From: Fortiea contorta PCC 7126
Lineage (GTDB): Bacteria; Cyanobacteriota; Cyanobacteriia; Cyanobacteriales; Nostocaceae
Length of the DNA stretch: 64,000 nucleotides
Assembly: GCF_000332295.1 (NCBI RefSeq)
Contig: NZ_KB235931.1
Location: 434,001-498,000 of the forward strand
Reading direction: 5' to 3'
Position 1 is the first letter of the stretch. Each line of letters begins with the position of its first letter. The notes under the pieces are model-generated. The model made no database searches and was not told where the DNA came from. It was given only the letters and a program-made list of their open reading frames with translations. This document shows positions 53,053 through 62,864 of this stretch, one piece after another. A program made the translations under genes and the position numbers.

Positions 53053-54051
53053 ATGCCTAATTCAACATCCCAAGTAACTAAACTTAAGAGCAAGAATAAC
53101 GAATTTTCATCTACAGTAGATACAGTGCGTATCTATCTTCATGAAATTGGACGTGTACCTCTGTTAACCCATGAGCAAGAAATTTTTTTTGCTCAACAAG
53201 TTCAGCAAATGATGGTGATGTTTACTGCAAAAGAAGAGCTAGCTGAAAAATTACAGTGTGAACCCACTCTGCAACAATGGGCTGACAAGATGCAGTTGAA
53301 AGAAGATGTGCTGCTGCAACAACTAAGTCAAGGACAAATTGCCAAGCAGAAGATGATTCAGGCTAATCTGCGGTTAGTGGTGTCTATTGCTAAAAAATAC
53401 CAGAAACGCAATATTGAGTTTCTAGACTTAATTCAAGAAGGTGCATTGGGGCTAGAACGAGGGGTAGAGAAATTTGATCCAACTCTTGGATACAAGTTTT
53501 CTACTTATGCTTACTGGTGGATTCGTCAGGGAATTACACGAGCGATCGCTCAACAATCCCGCACTATTCGTTTACCCATTCACATGGCTGATAAGCTGAA
53601 CAAAATTAAGTGTGTTCAGCGAGAGTTATCTCAAAAGCTTGGTTACATTGCTGGCGTGACGGAAATCGCCCAAGCCCTCAATCTGGAACCTAGTCAGATT
53701 CGAGAATATTTGCAGCTTGTTCGTCAACCTGTTTCCTTAGATATGCGAATTGGGTTTGAACAGGATACCCAATTACAGGATCTGCTGAAGGATGATAGAA
53801 TGTCTCCCGAACGCTACGCCGAACGAGAATTTTTCTATCAAGACATTCACAATCTATTAGCAAAGCTGACTCCCCAGCAAAAGGAAGTACTAATCTTGCG
53901 CTTTGGTTTAGCAGATGGATACGAACTGACCCTAGTACAGGTTAGTCAACGGATGGGTATTAGTCGGGAACGAGTACGACAAGTGGAAAAACAAGCTCTC
54001 ACGCTTCTACGAAGATATGGAATTGACTCACGCAGCTATCTAGCTGACTGA
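53053..54051 (+). CDS. RpoD-like group 2 sigma factor, copy 2
   Basis: 332 residues with the same build as copy 1: region 1.2 ([21 protein letters not shown]), regions 2.2-2.4 ([50 protein letters not shown]), and region 4.2 ([23 protein letters not shown]). No region 1.1. No Box A or Box B is seen upstream; the 90-bp leader is AT-rich. It ends 3 bp before the convergent small membrane protein gene. Confidence 0.9.
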   Translation: MPNSTSQVTKLKSKNNEFSSTVDTVRIYLHEIGRVPLLTHEQEIFFAQQVQQMMVMFTAKEELAEKLQCEPTLQQWADKMQLKEDVLLQQLSQGQIAKQKMIQANLRLVVSIAKKYQKRNIEFLDLIQEGALGLERGVEKFDPTLGYKFSTYAYWWIRQGITRAIAQQSRTIRLPIHMADKLNKIKCVQRELSQKLGYIAGVTEIAQALNLEPSQIREYLQLVRQPVSLDMRIGFEQDTQLQDLLKDDRMSPERYAEREFFYQDIHNLLAKLTPQQKEVLILRFGLADGYELTLVQVSQRMGISRERVRQVEKQALTLLRRYGIDSRSYLAD

Positions 54052-54054
54052 CAA

Positions 54055-54258
54055 CTACTGGCTGAATATTACAACAGTTCCCAGAATGAGCAAGCAAAGT
54101 GCGATCGCATAATAAAAAATAGTCGCACCTGTCTCACCAATAAGGTTTCTGACAAATCTGACACTGCTCTTGTTCCAGTAGGGACTCGGTTTGTAATAAG
54201 TTAAAGCGATGGTTATCAAGCCTGTCGCTAGCACTGCCAAACCATAAAGGACTTGCAT
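54055..54258 (-). CDS. Small two-helix membrane protein (Imm17-like)
   Basis: 67 residues, helices at about 3-21 and 44-65, joined by WNKSSVRFVRNLIGETGATIFYYAI. The loop RxxRNLIGExGAxIFY is shared with proteins annotated as immunity 17 family, though no toxin partner is near. Function unknown. Confidence 0.6.
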   Translation of the reverse strand: MQVLYGLAVLATGLITIALTYYKPSPYWNKSSVRFVRNLIGETGATIFYYAIALCLLILGTVVIFSQ

Positions 54259-54308
54259 CTATAGTTTTTTACGACAAAATAGGGTCATTTTACAAGCAAC
54301 AATGGAAA

Positions 54309-55313
54309 CTAAAAACGCATCGATAAGCCAACAAAGGGCTGAAAGTCATCCGCAGCCTGCGTTAACCCAATGTTAACACCCGCATCTAGTTGAATATTTT
54401 CTGTGAGCAAATACTTTAAGCCAGTGTCAAAAGTAGCAATTAAATCAGAGCCTTTCTCAGTTGTTTTTTCCGTAAATAACTCAAAATAAGTACCCAATCT
54501 GGAGTTAATTGCATAGCCAAGGGTGACGCTATTCACAAAACCTAAATTGTATCCAGAATTAACTTCATTTTTATTGAAGTCGAACTCGGTCATCATACCC
54601 AAGTCCCACTTGTCAGACAATTCAATCGCCAAGGGAAAAATAATGCCGCCTTCTATTGAGTTATTTCCCAAATTATTTTTATTAGTGGGGAATTTAATAA
54701 AAGGCATCATAGCAAACGCCGTTTTGCCGCTATCATTGCCCCAAAAGTTAACTTTGACGCGAACTGTAATATCACCAAAGCCAGAGCGTTCCTCAGTGGA
54801 ACCATTTTCGGGTGTGGTACGCACGACGTTGTAAACTTCTGGGATAATCTGCAAATCGACGTTATTTAACAAACCGACTTTCAAATTGGGAACCAAAAGA
54901 TTGAGAGATTCGGTATGAGTACCGTCTGTATCTTTGGTATAAACGAACAAATCTGCTTCTACTTGGAAATGTCCTGCATCCACAGTGAAGGGAGACTCGG
55001 TTTGATCTGGTCGATCTGTACTTAGCTCCCGCATCAGTGCTTCGGGTGTAGGGTTAAACAAGTTGTACTGGCTTTTATCAGGTGGAGGAATCTCTAGTTG
55101 TTGAGGCTGTTGTTCAACTGTCTCAGATACTAGATTCTGGGATACAGATTGTTCTAATAAGTAATGCTGTGCTTCACCTGCTACAGGAGTGGAAATATTG
55201 AACTGAAGTTCACTAACAGAAGTGCTGTAAGTAGCCTCTTGTGCCAAAACAGTATTAGAAATTACAGCTATTGCACCGCAAGCCGTAAGGATGGAGATAT
55301 ATGTCTTAGCCAA
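54309..55313 (-). CDS. Outer-membrane channel-like protein (PF13557, phenol MetA family)
   Basis: 334 residues. Signal peptide (MAKTYISILTACGAIAVISNTVLA), a ~75-residue Gln/Ser/Pro-rich linker, then a beta-barrel from about 97: STDRPDQTESPFTVDAGHFQVEADLFVYT, SGFGDITVRVKVNFW, ending GLSMRF with terminal Phe. The TDRPD-x-T-x-S pattern defines the family, thought to form small outer-membrane transport barrels. Flanked by two RND pumps, so it might supply an exit for metals; that is inference. Confidence 0.8.
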   Translation of the reverse strand: MAKTYISILTACGAIAVISNTVLAQEATYSTSVSELQFNISTPVAGEAQHYLLEQSVSQNLVSETVEQQPQQLEIPPPDKSQYNLFNPTPEALMRELSTDRPDQTESPFTVDAGHFQVEADLFVYTKDTDGTHTESLNLLVPNLKVGLLNNVDLQIIPEVYNVVRTTPENGSTEERSGFGDITVRVKVNFWGNDSGKTAFAMMPFIKFPTNKNNLGNNSIEGGIIFPLAIELSDKWDLGMMTEFDFNKNEVNSGYNLGFVNSVTLGYAINSRLGTYFELFTEKTTEKGSDLIATFDTGLKYLLTENIQLDAGVNIGLTQAADDFQPFVGLSMRF

Positions 55314-55366
55314 AATATTCTTTCTTCCTTGTCTTTAAAAATTTCTTTCATAATCTTCTCATATTA

Positions 55367-55405
55367 TTTTCATTTTGCTTTCATTTTTTTTTAGGCGGGA
55401 TTGAT
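55367..55405 (+). promoter_or_regulatory. Weak Box B-like repeat upstream of the outer-membrane protein gene
   Basis: TTTTCAT-TTTG-CTTTCAT has the Box B repeat and 4-nt linker, but the hexamer at the usual distance is ATTGAT rather than TA-starting. It lies 54 nt upstream of the minus-strand gene at 54309-55313 in reverse orientation, and 310 nt from the plus-strand RND gene. Listed as a possible eighth site only. Confidence 0.3.
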
Positions 55406-55630
55406 CACGCGGAATACACAAGTCCAGAGGTCGTGTCGCGTTTCAATCAGGGCAAACGCATCTTGCACAAATTGAATATGGTGTCAGGCGCAGACTTGTA
55501 CTGCCATTGTTGTTGATTGGCGATCGCTATCTTTAATAAGCAAAAAATTAACTCTACAAAAAAACATAAATAAATATTATTAATAAATGAAAAAACTAAA
55601 TGAATTAACAGAAAAATCACAGTCTAATAA
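55406..55630. other. Gene-free stretch before RND copy 2
   Basis: About 225 bp with one HIP1 octamer and no supported ORF or repeat. Confidence 0.4.
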
Positions 55631-55669
55631 ATTTCACCCGAATTTCATTCCGGCCTGTCATCCTAGATA
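55631..55669 (+). promoter_or_regulatory. Box B promoter 5 (before RND copy 2)
   Basis: ATTTCAC-CCGA-ATTTCAT, 15 nt, TAGATA; 45 nt before the ATG. Confidence 0.76.
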
Positions 55670-55714
55670 AAGTTAATGCTGATTTATCCTCAGTAAAGCT
55701 TTATCTTCCCACTA

Positions 55715-58700
55715 ATGCTCAATTCTATTGTTAAATGGTCGATCGCTCAACGCTGGCTAATAGTTATTGCTTCCATCCTCATATCTGTTCAGGGCTTTCT
55801 CGTCCTTACACAAATGCCACTGGATGTATTTCCCAACTTTGCTCCCCCGCAAGTGGAAATTATGACCGAAGCTCCAGGACTAGCATCAGAAGAGGTTGAA
55901 TCCCTAGTTACTCGACCAATAGAAAGTGCCATTAACGGTACCCCTGGACTGGAAACATTGCGTTCTTCCTCAGCCGTAGGTCTTTCGGCTGTGAGAGCGA
56001 CTTTTAGATTGGATACAGAAATTTATCGCGCTCGTCAATTGGTGACGGAACGGTTGCAACAAGCACGCAGTCAACTACCGCAAGGTGTAGAAGATCCAGA
56101 GGTTCTTCCCGTTAGCTCCCCTTTAGGATGGACTGTCAAATACGCCTTTACCTCCGAAACCACTCCACTAATGGAGGTATGGCGGATTGTTAACTGGCAA
56201 GTGAAGAACCGCCTTCTGGCTGTCCCTGGTGTGAGTAATATCGTCATATTTGGTGGGGATGAGCGTCAGTATCAAGTGTTGGTTAACCCTGATAAGCTGA
56301 AAGCGTTTAATGTTTCCCTTGATGATGTCACCAAGGCAGCACAAGCAGCTAACGCCAATGCACCAGGGGGATTTTTAATTACTCCTGACCAAGAAACATT
56401 GGTGCGAGGGGTAGGGCGGATTGAATCTATCGAGCAGTTGAAAAAATCAGTAATTAAAGCCAAAAATGGCACGCCAGTTCTGTTGGAACAAGTAGCGGAT
56501 GTACAAATAGGTGCAGCACTCAAACGCGGCGATGGCAGTTTTGCGGGTAAAAAAGCGGTAATTTTGACAGTCAACAAACAGCCAACAGCAGATACGCCAA
56601 AAGTAACGAAGGCAGTTGAGACAGCAATCGAGGAAATTCAAGCCGGTCTGCCTAAAGATGTCAAAATTACAACTACTTTCCGTCAGGAAGATTTTATCGA
56701 AGCCTCGATCAAAAACGTCGAAGAAGCTTTGCGTGATGGTGTTATCATCGTTTCCGTCATCCTGATTCTGTTTTTGATGAATTGGCGCACGGTAATCATT
56801 AGTTTGAGCGCCTTACCCGTGTCCTTATTATTAGGAATGATGATTCTGAACTGGACAGGACAAGGCATCAACACCATGACTTTGGGCGGACTAGTGGTGG
56901 CTATTGGTTCAGTGGTGGATGATGCCATTGTAGATATGGAAAACGTCTACCGCCGCTTGCGGGAAAACCAACTAGCAGGTAATCCCATTCCACCATTGCA
57001 AGTTGTCTTTAATGGTTCAGTTGAGGTGCGGGTTAGCGTCCTCTTCGCCACAATTATTATTGCAGTTGTCTTTGCACCGATTTTCGCCCTTTCTGGTGTG
57101 GAAGGTCGAATTTTTGCACCAATGGGTTTAGCCTATCTGCTGTCAATTGCTGCTTCCACCCTAGTAGCGCTGACATTAACCCCGGCAATGTGCGCCCTGT
57201 TGCTAACGAATACAAGATTACCCAGTACAGAAACTTGGTTGGAAAAACAAACCCATAAACTTTACCGTCCTGCTTTGAAATTTTCTATGCGCCGCCCCAA
57301 AATTGTTTTAGGAATGGCGATCGCTGGCTTTGTGACTTCATTGGTAATTATGCAAGGTTTAGGGCAAGTTTTTTTACCAGAATTCCAAGACCGCTCTTTA
57401 GTAGTCGCCGCAGTTTTAATGCCTGGTCAATCTCTGGATGCGACTAATCAACTAGGGTTAGCGATCGAAGAAGCCCTGAAAAAAAATCCTGGGGTTGAAA
57501 CGGCTCAATTGCGCTCTGGACGAGCTCAAAGGGATACTGAGGTGACTGGTGTAAACGGGGCGGAAATAGATGTCCAACTCAGTGAGGAGGGGGCAAAAGA
57601 CCGAGAAGAAACAATTGAAACGATTCGTAAAGAGTTTGAAAAAATTCCCGGAGTCGCTACCAATATCGGCGGGTTTATTTCGCACCGGATGGATGAGGTA
57701 CTCTCAGGTGTACGGAGTGCGATCGCTGTGAAAATTTATGGCCCCGATTTAGAACAACTCCGCACCCTTGGTCAACAAGTACAATCAGCTATGAGCGAGG
57801 TTTCGGGTCTAGTAGATTTGCAACTAGAACCGCAAGTACCGATTAAACAGGTACAAATTCAATTTGACCGCGACGCAGCAGCCCGCTATGGTTTAACTAT
57901 TGGCGAATTGTCAGAGATAGTAGAAACTGCACTGAATGGGCGAGTCGTTTCCCAAGTATTGGAGCAACAACAAACCTTTGATATGGTGGTTTGGTTGCAA
58001 GAAAAATACCGTAACAATATTGAAATTATCGGTAATTTGCTAGTTGATACACCCAACGGACAAAAAATTCCCTTAGCTCAAGTCGCAAAAATCAACTATG
58101 GTACAGGCCCCAATACCATCAACCGCGAAAATGTATCCCGCTATATTGTTGTATCCAGCAACGTAGGTGGACGAGATTTAGGTTCTGTAATTAAGGATAT
58201 TCGGGAGAGAGTTAAGCAACAGGTGCAATTACCCTCTGGATATTTTATTGAATACGGCGGTCAATTTGAAGCACAAGAAGGAGCGACAAAAACTTTACTT
58301 TCGGCTGGTGGATTAGCTTTTGTTGCGATCGCAGTCATACTTTACTTTGCCGTCAAGTCAATTCCTGCAACCATCATGATTTTAATTAATTTACCCTTGG
58401 CGTTAATTGGTGGTGTGGTTTCCATTGCCTTGACAAGTGGCATCATTTCCGTAGCTTCAATGGTAGGATTTATTACTCTATTTGGTGTGGCAGCACGTAA
58501 CGGACTTTTGTTGGTTGAGAACTACAATGCAAGATTGGCAGAAGGACAACCTTTACCGCAGGTTTTGATGGAAGGTTCGATGGAACGCTTGACTGCTATT
58601 TTAATGACAGCGTTAGCATCTGCTCTGGGTATGGTGCCATTGGTAATTGGTAGTGGCGCTGGAAAGGAAATTCTTCAGCCACTAGCCGTTGTAGTATTAG

Positions 58701-58834
58701 GTGGATTGTTTACCTGTACCGCTTTAACCCTGTTAGTACTTCCAGCTTCCTATGTGCAGTTTAGGAGATTCTTAGTACCAAGAAAAGCTGAACCAATTAT
58801 TCAGTCAGAAATTGCACGAGAAGCCGGAGCTTAG
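55715..58834 (+). CDS. HME-RND heavy-metal efflux permease (CzcA/CusA-like), copy 2
   Basis: 1039 residues, same family as the protein at 48922: TQMPLDVFPNFAPPQVEIMTEAPGLASEEVESLVTRPIE, GGLVVAIGSVVDDAIVDMENVYRRLR in helix 4 (Ala again at the first relay position, second Asp and Glu kept), and VASMVGFITLFGVAARNGLLLVENY. No adaptor gene adjoins it, so it may share the HlyD protein at 46960, or the small lipoprotein and CDF genes downstream may belong to its unit. Own Box B promoter. Confidence 0.88.
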   Translation: MLNSIVKWSIAQRWLIVIASILISVQGFLVLTQMPLDVFPNFAPPQVEIMTEAPGLASEEVESLVTRPIESAINGTPGLETLRSSSAVGLSAVRATFRLDTEIYRARQLVTERLQQARSQLPQGVEDPEVLPVSSPLGWTVKYAFTSETTPLMEVWRIVNWQVKNRLLAVPGVSNIVIFGGDERQYQVLVNPDKLKAFNVSLDDVTKAAQAANANAPGGFLITPDQETLVRGVGRIESIEQLKKSVIKAKNGTPVLLEQVADVQIGAALKRGDGSFAGKKAVILTVNKQPTADTPKVTKAVETAIEEIQAGLPKDVKITTTFRQEDFIEASIKNVEEALRDGVIIVSVILILFLMNWRTVIISLSALPVSLLLGMMILNWTGQGINTMTLGGLVVAIGSVVDDAIVDMENVYRRLRENQLAGNPIPPLQVVFNGSVEVRVSVLFATIIIAVVFAPIFALSGVEGRIFAPMGLAYLLSIAASTLVALTLTPAMCALLLTNTRLPSTETWLEKQTHKLYRPALKFSMRRPKIVLGMAIAGFVTSLVIMQGLGQVFLPEFQDRSLVVAAVLMPGQSLDATNQLGLAIEEALKKNPGVETAQLRSGRAQRDTEVTGVNGAEIDVQLSEEGAKDREETIETIRKEFEKIPGVATNIGGFISHRMDEVLSGVRSAIAVKIYGPDLEQLRTLGQQVQSAMSEVSGLVDLQLEPQVPIKQVQIQFDRDAAARYGLTIGELSEIVETALNGRVVSQVLEQQQTFDMVVWLQEKYRNNIEIIGNLLVDTPNGQKIPLAQVAKINYGTGPNTINRENVSRYIVVSSNVGGRDLGSVIKDIRERVKQQVQLPSGYFIEYGGQFEAQEGATKTLLSAGGLAFVAIAVILYFAVKSIPATIMILINLPLALIGGVVSIALTSGIISVASMVGFITLFGVAARNGLLLVENYNARLAEGQPLPQVLMEGSMERLTAILMTALASALGMVPLVIGSGAGKEILQPLAVVVLGGLFTCTALTLLVLPASYVQFRRFLVPRKAEPIIQSEIAREAGA

Positions 58835-58997
58835 TAAAGCGGGCGCGGAATTTGAAATGAGCTAGCCCCGCTACACTAACGGAATTAGGAATTCCTAATT
58901 CCTATACCGCAAGGGCTTCATTGATTTTAAATGGGTGCTTTACTTACGCCGTACTGTACTAGTTTTTAATTCACAAAACATCAAGGAGTTTGAATTA

Positions 58998-59504
58998 ATG
59001 AAATTTCTGAAAACCAGTTTAGTAATTGTTAGCAGTGTAGGATTAATTTTTTTGGGTGCTTGTAATGGTGGGAATCAAGCTGCTAACTCGGAAAGTGCTA
59101 CCAAGACAGCAACTACAGAAACAGCTGTCAAAACTGAACCCGTTGCTAAAACTGGGGAAGCGCATAATGAAAAAGGCGATCAATCTAATAATGGAGAGCA
59201 TAAGGGTCAAGTTATAGAGTCGGGCAAATATCATTTAGAGTTCAAACCAGATATAGAAAAAGATTCTACTCATTTAGATATAAGCGTACACGGCGAGCAG
59301 GACAAAGCAATTACTGATGCGAAGCTCACGGCTCAAGTTCAGCTACCAGATGGCAGTAACAAAACCCTACAAGTTCCTTATAATAACGACGAGAAGCAAT
59401 ATTCAGCAAAGCTACCTGCAACTGCAACGGGAGAGTATAAAGTTGTGATTCAAACGGATGTCAAAGGTGAAAAATTTAATGGTCGCTTTACCTTCAAGCG
59501 ATAA
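58998..59504 (+). CDS. Secreted lipoprotein with YtkA/FixH-like domain
   Basis: 168 residues from the ATG after AAGGAGTTTGAATTA, a strong ribosome binding site. Lipobox IFLGAC (lipidated Cys at 21), Thr/Lys-rich linker with HN/H residues, then a beta-sandwich domain: SGKYHLEFKPDIEKDSTHLDISVHGEQDKAITDAKLTAQVQLPDGSNKTLQV and GEYKVVIQTDVKGEKFNGRFTF, which fits YtkA-like domains found with copper and other metal exporters. A likely periplasmic metal-handling accessory between RND and CDF genes. Confidence 0.78.
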   Translation: MKFLKTSLVIVSSVGLIFLGACNGGNQAANSESATKTATTETAVKTEPVAKTGEAHNEKGDQSNNGEHKGQVIESGKYHLEFKPDIEKDSTHLDISVHGEQDKAITDAKLTAQVQLPDGSNKTLQVPYNNDEKQYSAKLPATATGEYKVVIQTDVKGEKFNGRFTFKR

Positions 59505-59585
59505 TTAATAGCAAGTGGTAGCAATAAGATAACGTCAAAACCTAGAAGTTCTTTCGCCATTGGTAACGCTTTAAGGATAGTATTA

Positions 59586-60506
59586 ATGTCTCACAATCAC
59601 AGTCATAGTCACGGATACAGCCACGAACCGACTAATTACAACCGTGCCTTCATTATTAGCGTTGCTCTCAACACTGGATTTGTTGTCATTGAAGTAGTTT
59701 ATGGGTTGGCTGCCAATTCCCTTGCCCTACTTGCCGATGCTGGTCACAATTTGAGTGATGTTCTAGGTTTGTTACTTGCCTGGGGAGCAAGCTTCCTCGG
59801 TCGTCGCCAACCAACGCAACGCCGCACTTACGGGTTACGTCGCTCTTCTATTTTGGCAGCTCTATTAAACGCTATCCTCGTACTTGTAGCTTCTGGCGCT
59901 GTTGCCTGGGAAGCCATACAGCGTTTTGCTCAACCTAGTCCAGTATCAGGTAGTACAATTATCGGCGTGGCTGCGGTAGGTATTGCCATCAATATGGGAA
60001 GTGCTTTAATGTTCTTGTCGGGTCGTGAAAGAGACTTGAATATTAGGGGAGCCTTTATTCACTTAGTTGCTGACGCGGCGGTGTCTTTGGGTGCAGTCCT
60101 AGCTGGTATTGCGATTGTTACCACTGGTTGGCTATGGTTTGACCCTGTTGTGAGTTTGATGATTGTTGTCGTGATTGTTGTCAGTACTTGGCAATTATTC
60201 CAAGAATCTTTCAACTTGGTTACGGATGCCGTACCAGCAGGTATTGAACCACTTGCAGTCCGTACATTTTTGGCTGAACTTCCTGGTGTATCTAGTGTTC
60301 ATGACTTGCACATCTGGGCGATGAGTACCACAGAAACAGCTCTCACTGCTCACTTAATTATGCCTGCTGGAAATCCTAGTGATGCTTTTTTAGTTCAGGT
60401 AAATCAACAACTTCACGACCATTTTGGTATCGAACACACTACAATTCAGATAGAAACAGGCGATCCAAGTTATCCATGTCCTCTTGCTCAAGAAAACGTG
60501 GTTTAA
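59586..60506 (+). CDS. CDF-family zinc/cobalt/cadmium exporter (CzcD/ZitB-like)
   Basis: 306 residues. His-rich N-terminus (MSHNHSHSHGYSH), six helices with the metal site formed by HNLSD in helix 2 (LADAGHNLSD) and HLVAD in helix 5, and a cytosolic C-terminal ferredoxin-like domain ending PSYPCPL. It exchanges cytosolic Zn2+ (or Co/Cd) for protons. 81 nt after the lipoprotein gene, probably co-transcribed. Confidence 0.88.
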   Translation: MSHNHSHSHGYSHEPTNYNRAFIISVALNTGFVVIEVVYGLAANSLALLADAGHNLSDVLGLLLAWGASFLGRRQPTQRRTYGLRRSSILAALLNAILVLVASGAVAWEAIQRFAQPSPVSGSTIIGVAAVGIAINMGSALMFLSGRERDLNIRGAFIHLVADAAVSLGAVLAGIAIVTTGWLWFDPVVSLMIVVVIVVSTWQLFQESFNLVTDAVPAGIEPLAVRTFLAELPGVSSVHDLHIWAMSTTETALTAHLIMPAGNPSDAFLVQVNQQLHDHFGIEHTTIQIETGDPSYPCPLAQENVV

Positions 60507-60697
60507 ATCAATTTAGTTGAGTATGTGGATAGAGAATTTGGTGGCGATCGCATTTAGAGCAATTACTGTGACCGAATACCTAATCATCTTAGCTTTGTGA
60601 GAACAAATCCCCAAAGTAATAGTTATTTAAGTAAAATTGCTGATTTTAATATATACCAAAATAACTAAATTTAGAAACAATTCTATAAAATACTGAT
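60507..60697. other. Gene-free stretch before the PxcA-like gene
   Basis: About 190 bp, AT-rich, nothing recognised before the Box B at 60698. Confidence 0.4.
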
Positions 60698-60736
60698 TTT
60701 TCATCTTAATTTCATCATGTTTTTGTAAAGTAGAGT
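60698..60736 (+). promoter_or_regulatory. Box B promoter 6 (before the PxcA-like/sigma pair)
   Basis: TTTTCAT-CTTA-ATTTCAT, 15 nt, TAGAGT. The -10-like hexamer ends 98 nt before the ATG. Confidence 0.74.
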
Positions 60737-60834
60737 TTAGAGATTTAAAGGGTAAATCTTATAGCTCTTTAAAATACCACAGTTGTCTCACTAAATTATG
60801 GGTGCAACTATAATTTTGATGCTTATAAATTAAG

Positions 60835-61650
60835 ATGAAATCAAAGTCATCATCTCAAAAGATGAGCTTTATTCCTCGCTCTATCCTGCGGACGATAGGA
60901 AAATTTCAACAGACTTTAGATCCAAATGCCGAAGCAAAGGTTATTGAAGAGTTTCGCACTTCTCGACTTCAAACAATTTCCTCTGTCCGTTTTTTGTTAA
61001 TTTTGATTGTAGTTCCATTACTTATAAATCAGCTTTCTCGAAACTTTGTAATCACTCCCCTCGTTGAGAAGTTCTGGAATTCACAAGAATCACATATTTT
61101 CTTGAATTCTTCTCAAGAAGAAAAAGCTTTAGCGGAACTCAAGAGATTTGAGCAAAGTGTTTATTTTGAAGCTAGAATAAGTAAAATCAGCACATTCTCT
61201 GACGAGCTTGTTCAAAAGAAGATTAAGAAAAAAGCTATTGCGTTAGTAGCAGAAAATAAAATTAAAAGTATTAATGCAGTAACAAATGTTTTTACAGATA
61301 TACTTACAGCTATCACATTAATAATCTTAATCTTAACAGGTAAGCAGCAGCTATCCATTCTTATGTCTTTTGCTGGCGATATAACTTATAGTCTAAGCGA
61401 CTCTGCTAAAGCTTTTTTAATTATTCTATCTACAGATATATTTGTCGGTTTTCACTCTCCTTATGGTTGGCAAATAATTATAGAAAATACTTTCCAACAT
61501 TACGGTTTACCAGAAAACAAAAGCCTTACTTCTTTATTTATTGCTACTGTTCCAGTAATCATGGATACAGTCTTCAAATATTGGATATTTCGCTATCTCA
61601 ATCGCAGTTCTCCTTCAGCCGTGGCTACTTACCGTAACATGAATGAATAA
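60835..61650 (+). CDS. PxcA/CemA-like proton-extrusion-related membrane protein
   Basis: 271 residues. Four helices (about 47-66, 155-172, 195-212, 240-258). C-terminal family signature [35 protein letters not shown] and [23 protein letters not shown], as in PxcA, PxcL and chloroplast CemA. It is shorter than PxcA and lacks its long N-terminal domain. PxcA supports light-induced proton release and pH balance. A sigma factor gene follows 44 nt downstream, so the two are likely one unit under Box B. Confidence 0.85.
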   Translation: MKSKSSSQKMSFIPRSILRTIGKFQQTLDPNAEAKVIEEFRTSRLQTISSVRFLLILIVVPLLINQLSRNFVITPLVEKFWNSQESHIFLNSSQEEKALAELKRFEQSVYFEARISKISTFSDELVQKKIKKKAIALVAENKIKSINAVTNVFTDILTAITLIILILTGKQQLSILMSFAGDITYSLSDSAKAFLIILSTDIFVGFHSPYGWQIIIENTFQHYGLPENKSLTSLFIATVPVIMDTVFKYWIFRYLNRSSPSAVATYRNMNE

Positions 61651-61694
61651 TTTTTATTAAAGATATTTTCATATCAACAAAAAATACTAAAATT

Positions 61695-62681
61695 ATGCCG
61701 ATTTGTAACATGATAACAACAACGTCAAATATTAAATTCAGCACAGATATAGTTCGTAATTATCTGCAAGATATTGTTCGTGTACCATTGTTGACTTATG
61801 AGGAAGAAATTGTATATAGCAAAAAGGTACAGCAGATGATTGTCTTACAGAAAAAAAAGGAAACTTTGAAGAAACACCTCAATCACGAACCATCTCAAAA
61901 AGAATTAGCTCAATACGTACAACTTAGTGAAATGGAAGTGAAGGAAATTTTTCAGAAAGGTACACAGGCAAAGCAAAAGATGATCGCAGCAAATCTTCGT
62001 TTAGTAGTTTCTATTGCCAAAAAATATCAAGGACGAAATTTGGAGTTTATGGATTTAATTCAGGAAGGTTCACTAGGTTTAGAGCGTGGTGTAGAGAAAT
62101 TTGACCCCACTCGTGGCTATAAGTTTTCTACCTATGCTTATTGGTGGATTAGCCAGGGAATGACACGAGCAATATCTCAGCAATCACGAACTATTAGACT
62201 GCCAATTCATCTTACCGAAAAGTTGAATAAACTTAAAAAAGTGCAAAGGGAATTATCTCAAAAACTAAAGCGCAGTCCTAGTATGTCTGAAATTGCAGAA
62301 AAGATGAAATTAAACCCTGCTCAAATCCGCGAACTGCTGATGATATCTCGTCAACCTGTTTCATTAGATAAACAAGTGGGCGATAACGAAGACACAGAAT
62401 TGCAAGAACTTTTAACAGAAGTTCCAGAAGCCTTGCCTGAAATCCAAGTAACTCAAAATTTAATGCGTCAAGATATCTATCTCTCACTGAAAGAATTAAC
62501 TCCACAGCAGCAACAAGTCCTAATTTTGCATTATGGCTTGGAAGATAATTGCGAACTCACCTTGACGCAGGTAGCTCAACATCTCAACATTAGTGAAAGC
62601 AGAGTTCGTTACTTAGAAAAACAAGCACTGAGTTACCTCCGTCGTTGCCAAACAAATCTACGAGAGTATATTTTCACTTAA
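61695..62681 (+). CDS. RpoD-like group 2 sigma factor, copy 3 (divergent DNA-binding residues)
   Basis: 328 residues, region 1.2 ([21 protein letters not shown]) through 4.2. Two promoter-contacting places differ from copies 1 and 2: region 2.4 reads [15 protein letters not shown] where the others have YWW[VI]RQ, and region 4.2 reads [16 protein letters not shown] where others have G[VI]SRERVRQVE. It may thus prefer other -35/-10 sequences or depend on an activator. Expressed with the PxcA-like gene. Confidence 0.88.
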   Translation: MPICNMITTTSNIKFSTDIVRNYLQDIVRVPLLTYEEEIVYSKKVQQMIVLQKKKETLKKHLNHEPSQKELAQYVQLSEMEVKEIFQKGTQAKQKMIAANLRLVVSIAKKYQGRNLEFMDLIQEGSLGLERGVEKFDPTRGYKFSTYAYWWISQGMTRAISQQSRTIRLPIHLTEKLNKLKKVQRELSQKLKRSPSMSEIAEKMKLNPAQIRELLMISRQPVSLDKQVGDNEDTELQELLTEVPEALPEIQVTQNLMRQDIYLSLKELTPQQQQVLILHYGLEDNCELTLTQVAQHLNISESRVRYLEKQALSYLRRCQTNLREYIFT

Positions 62682-62864
62682 ATGTATGACAAAACATCAG
62701 TATGAACATCTTACTTCTTCAACTGTTTGTCAACATCGTTAGAAGCTGAAACAAAGTTAGAGAGAGTTTTGAGATTATAAAAAAGTATACATTTCCGAAA
62801 GGATTATAGCTTCATCAAAGGTCACTTATTTGTTTTTTTTAATAAATCTCTATAACTAGCTAAA

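Noticed and set aside
59536-59556. CCTAGAAGTTCTTTCGCC upstream of the CDF gene as a further Box A
   Set aside because: The left half-site and the RAC end do not match, and no -10 hexamer is found at the right spacing.
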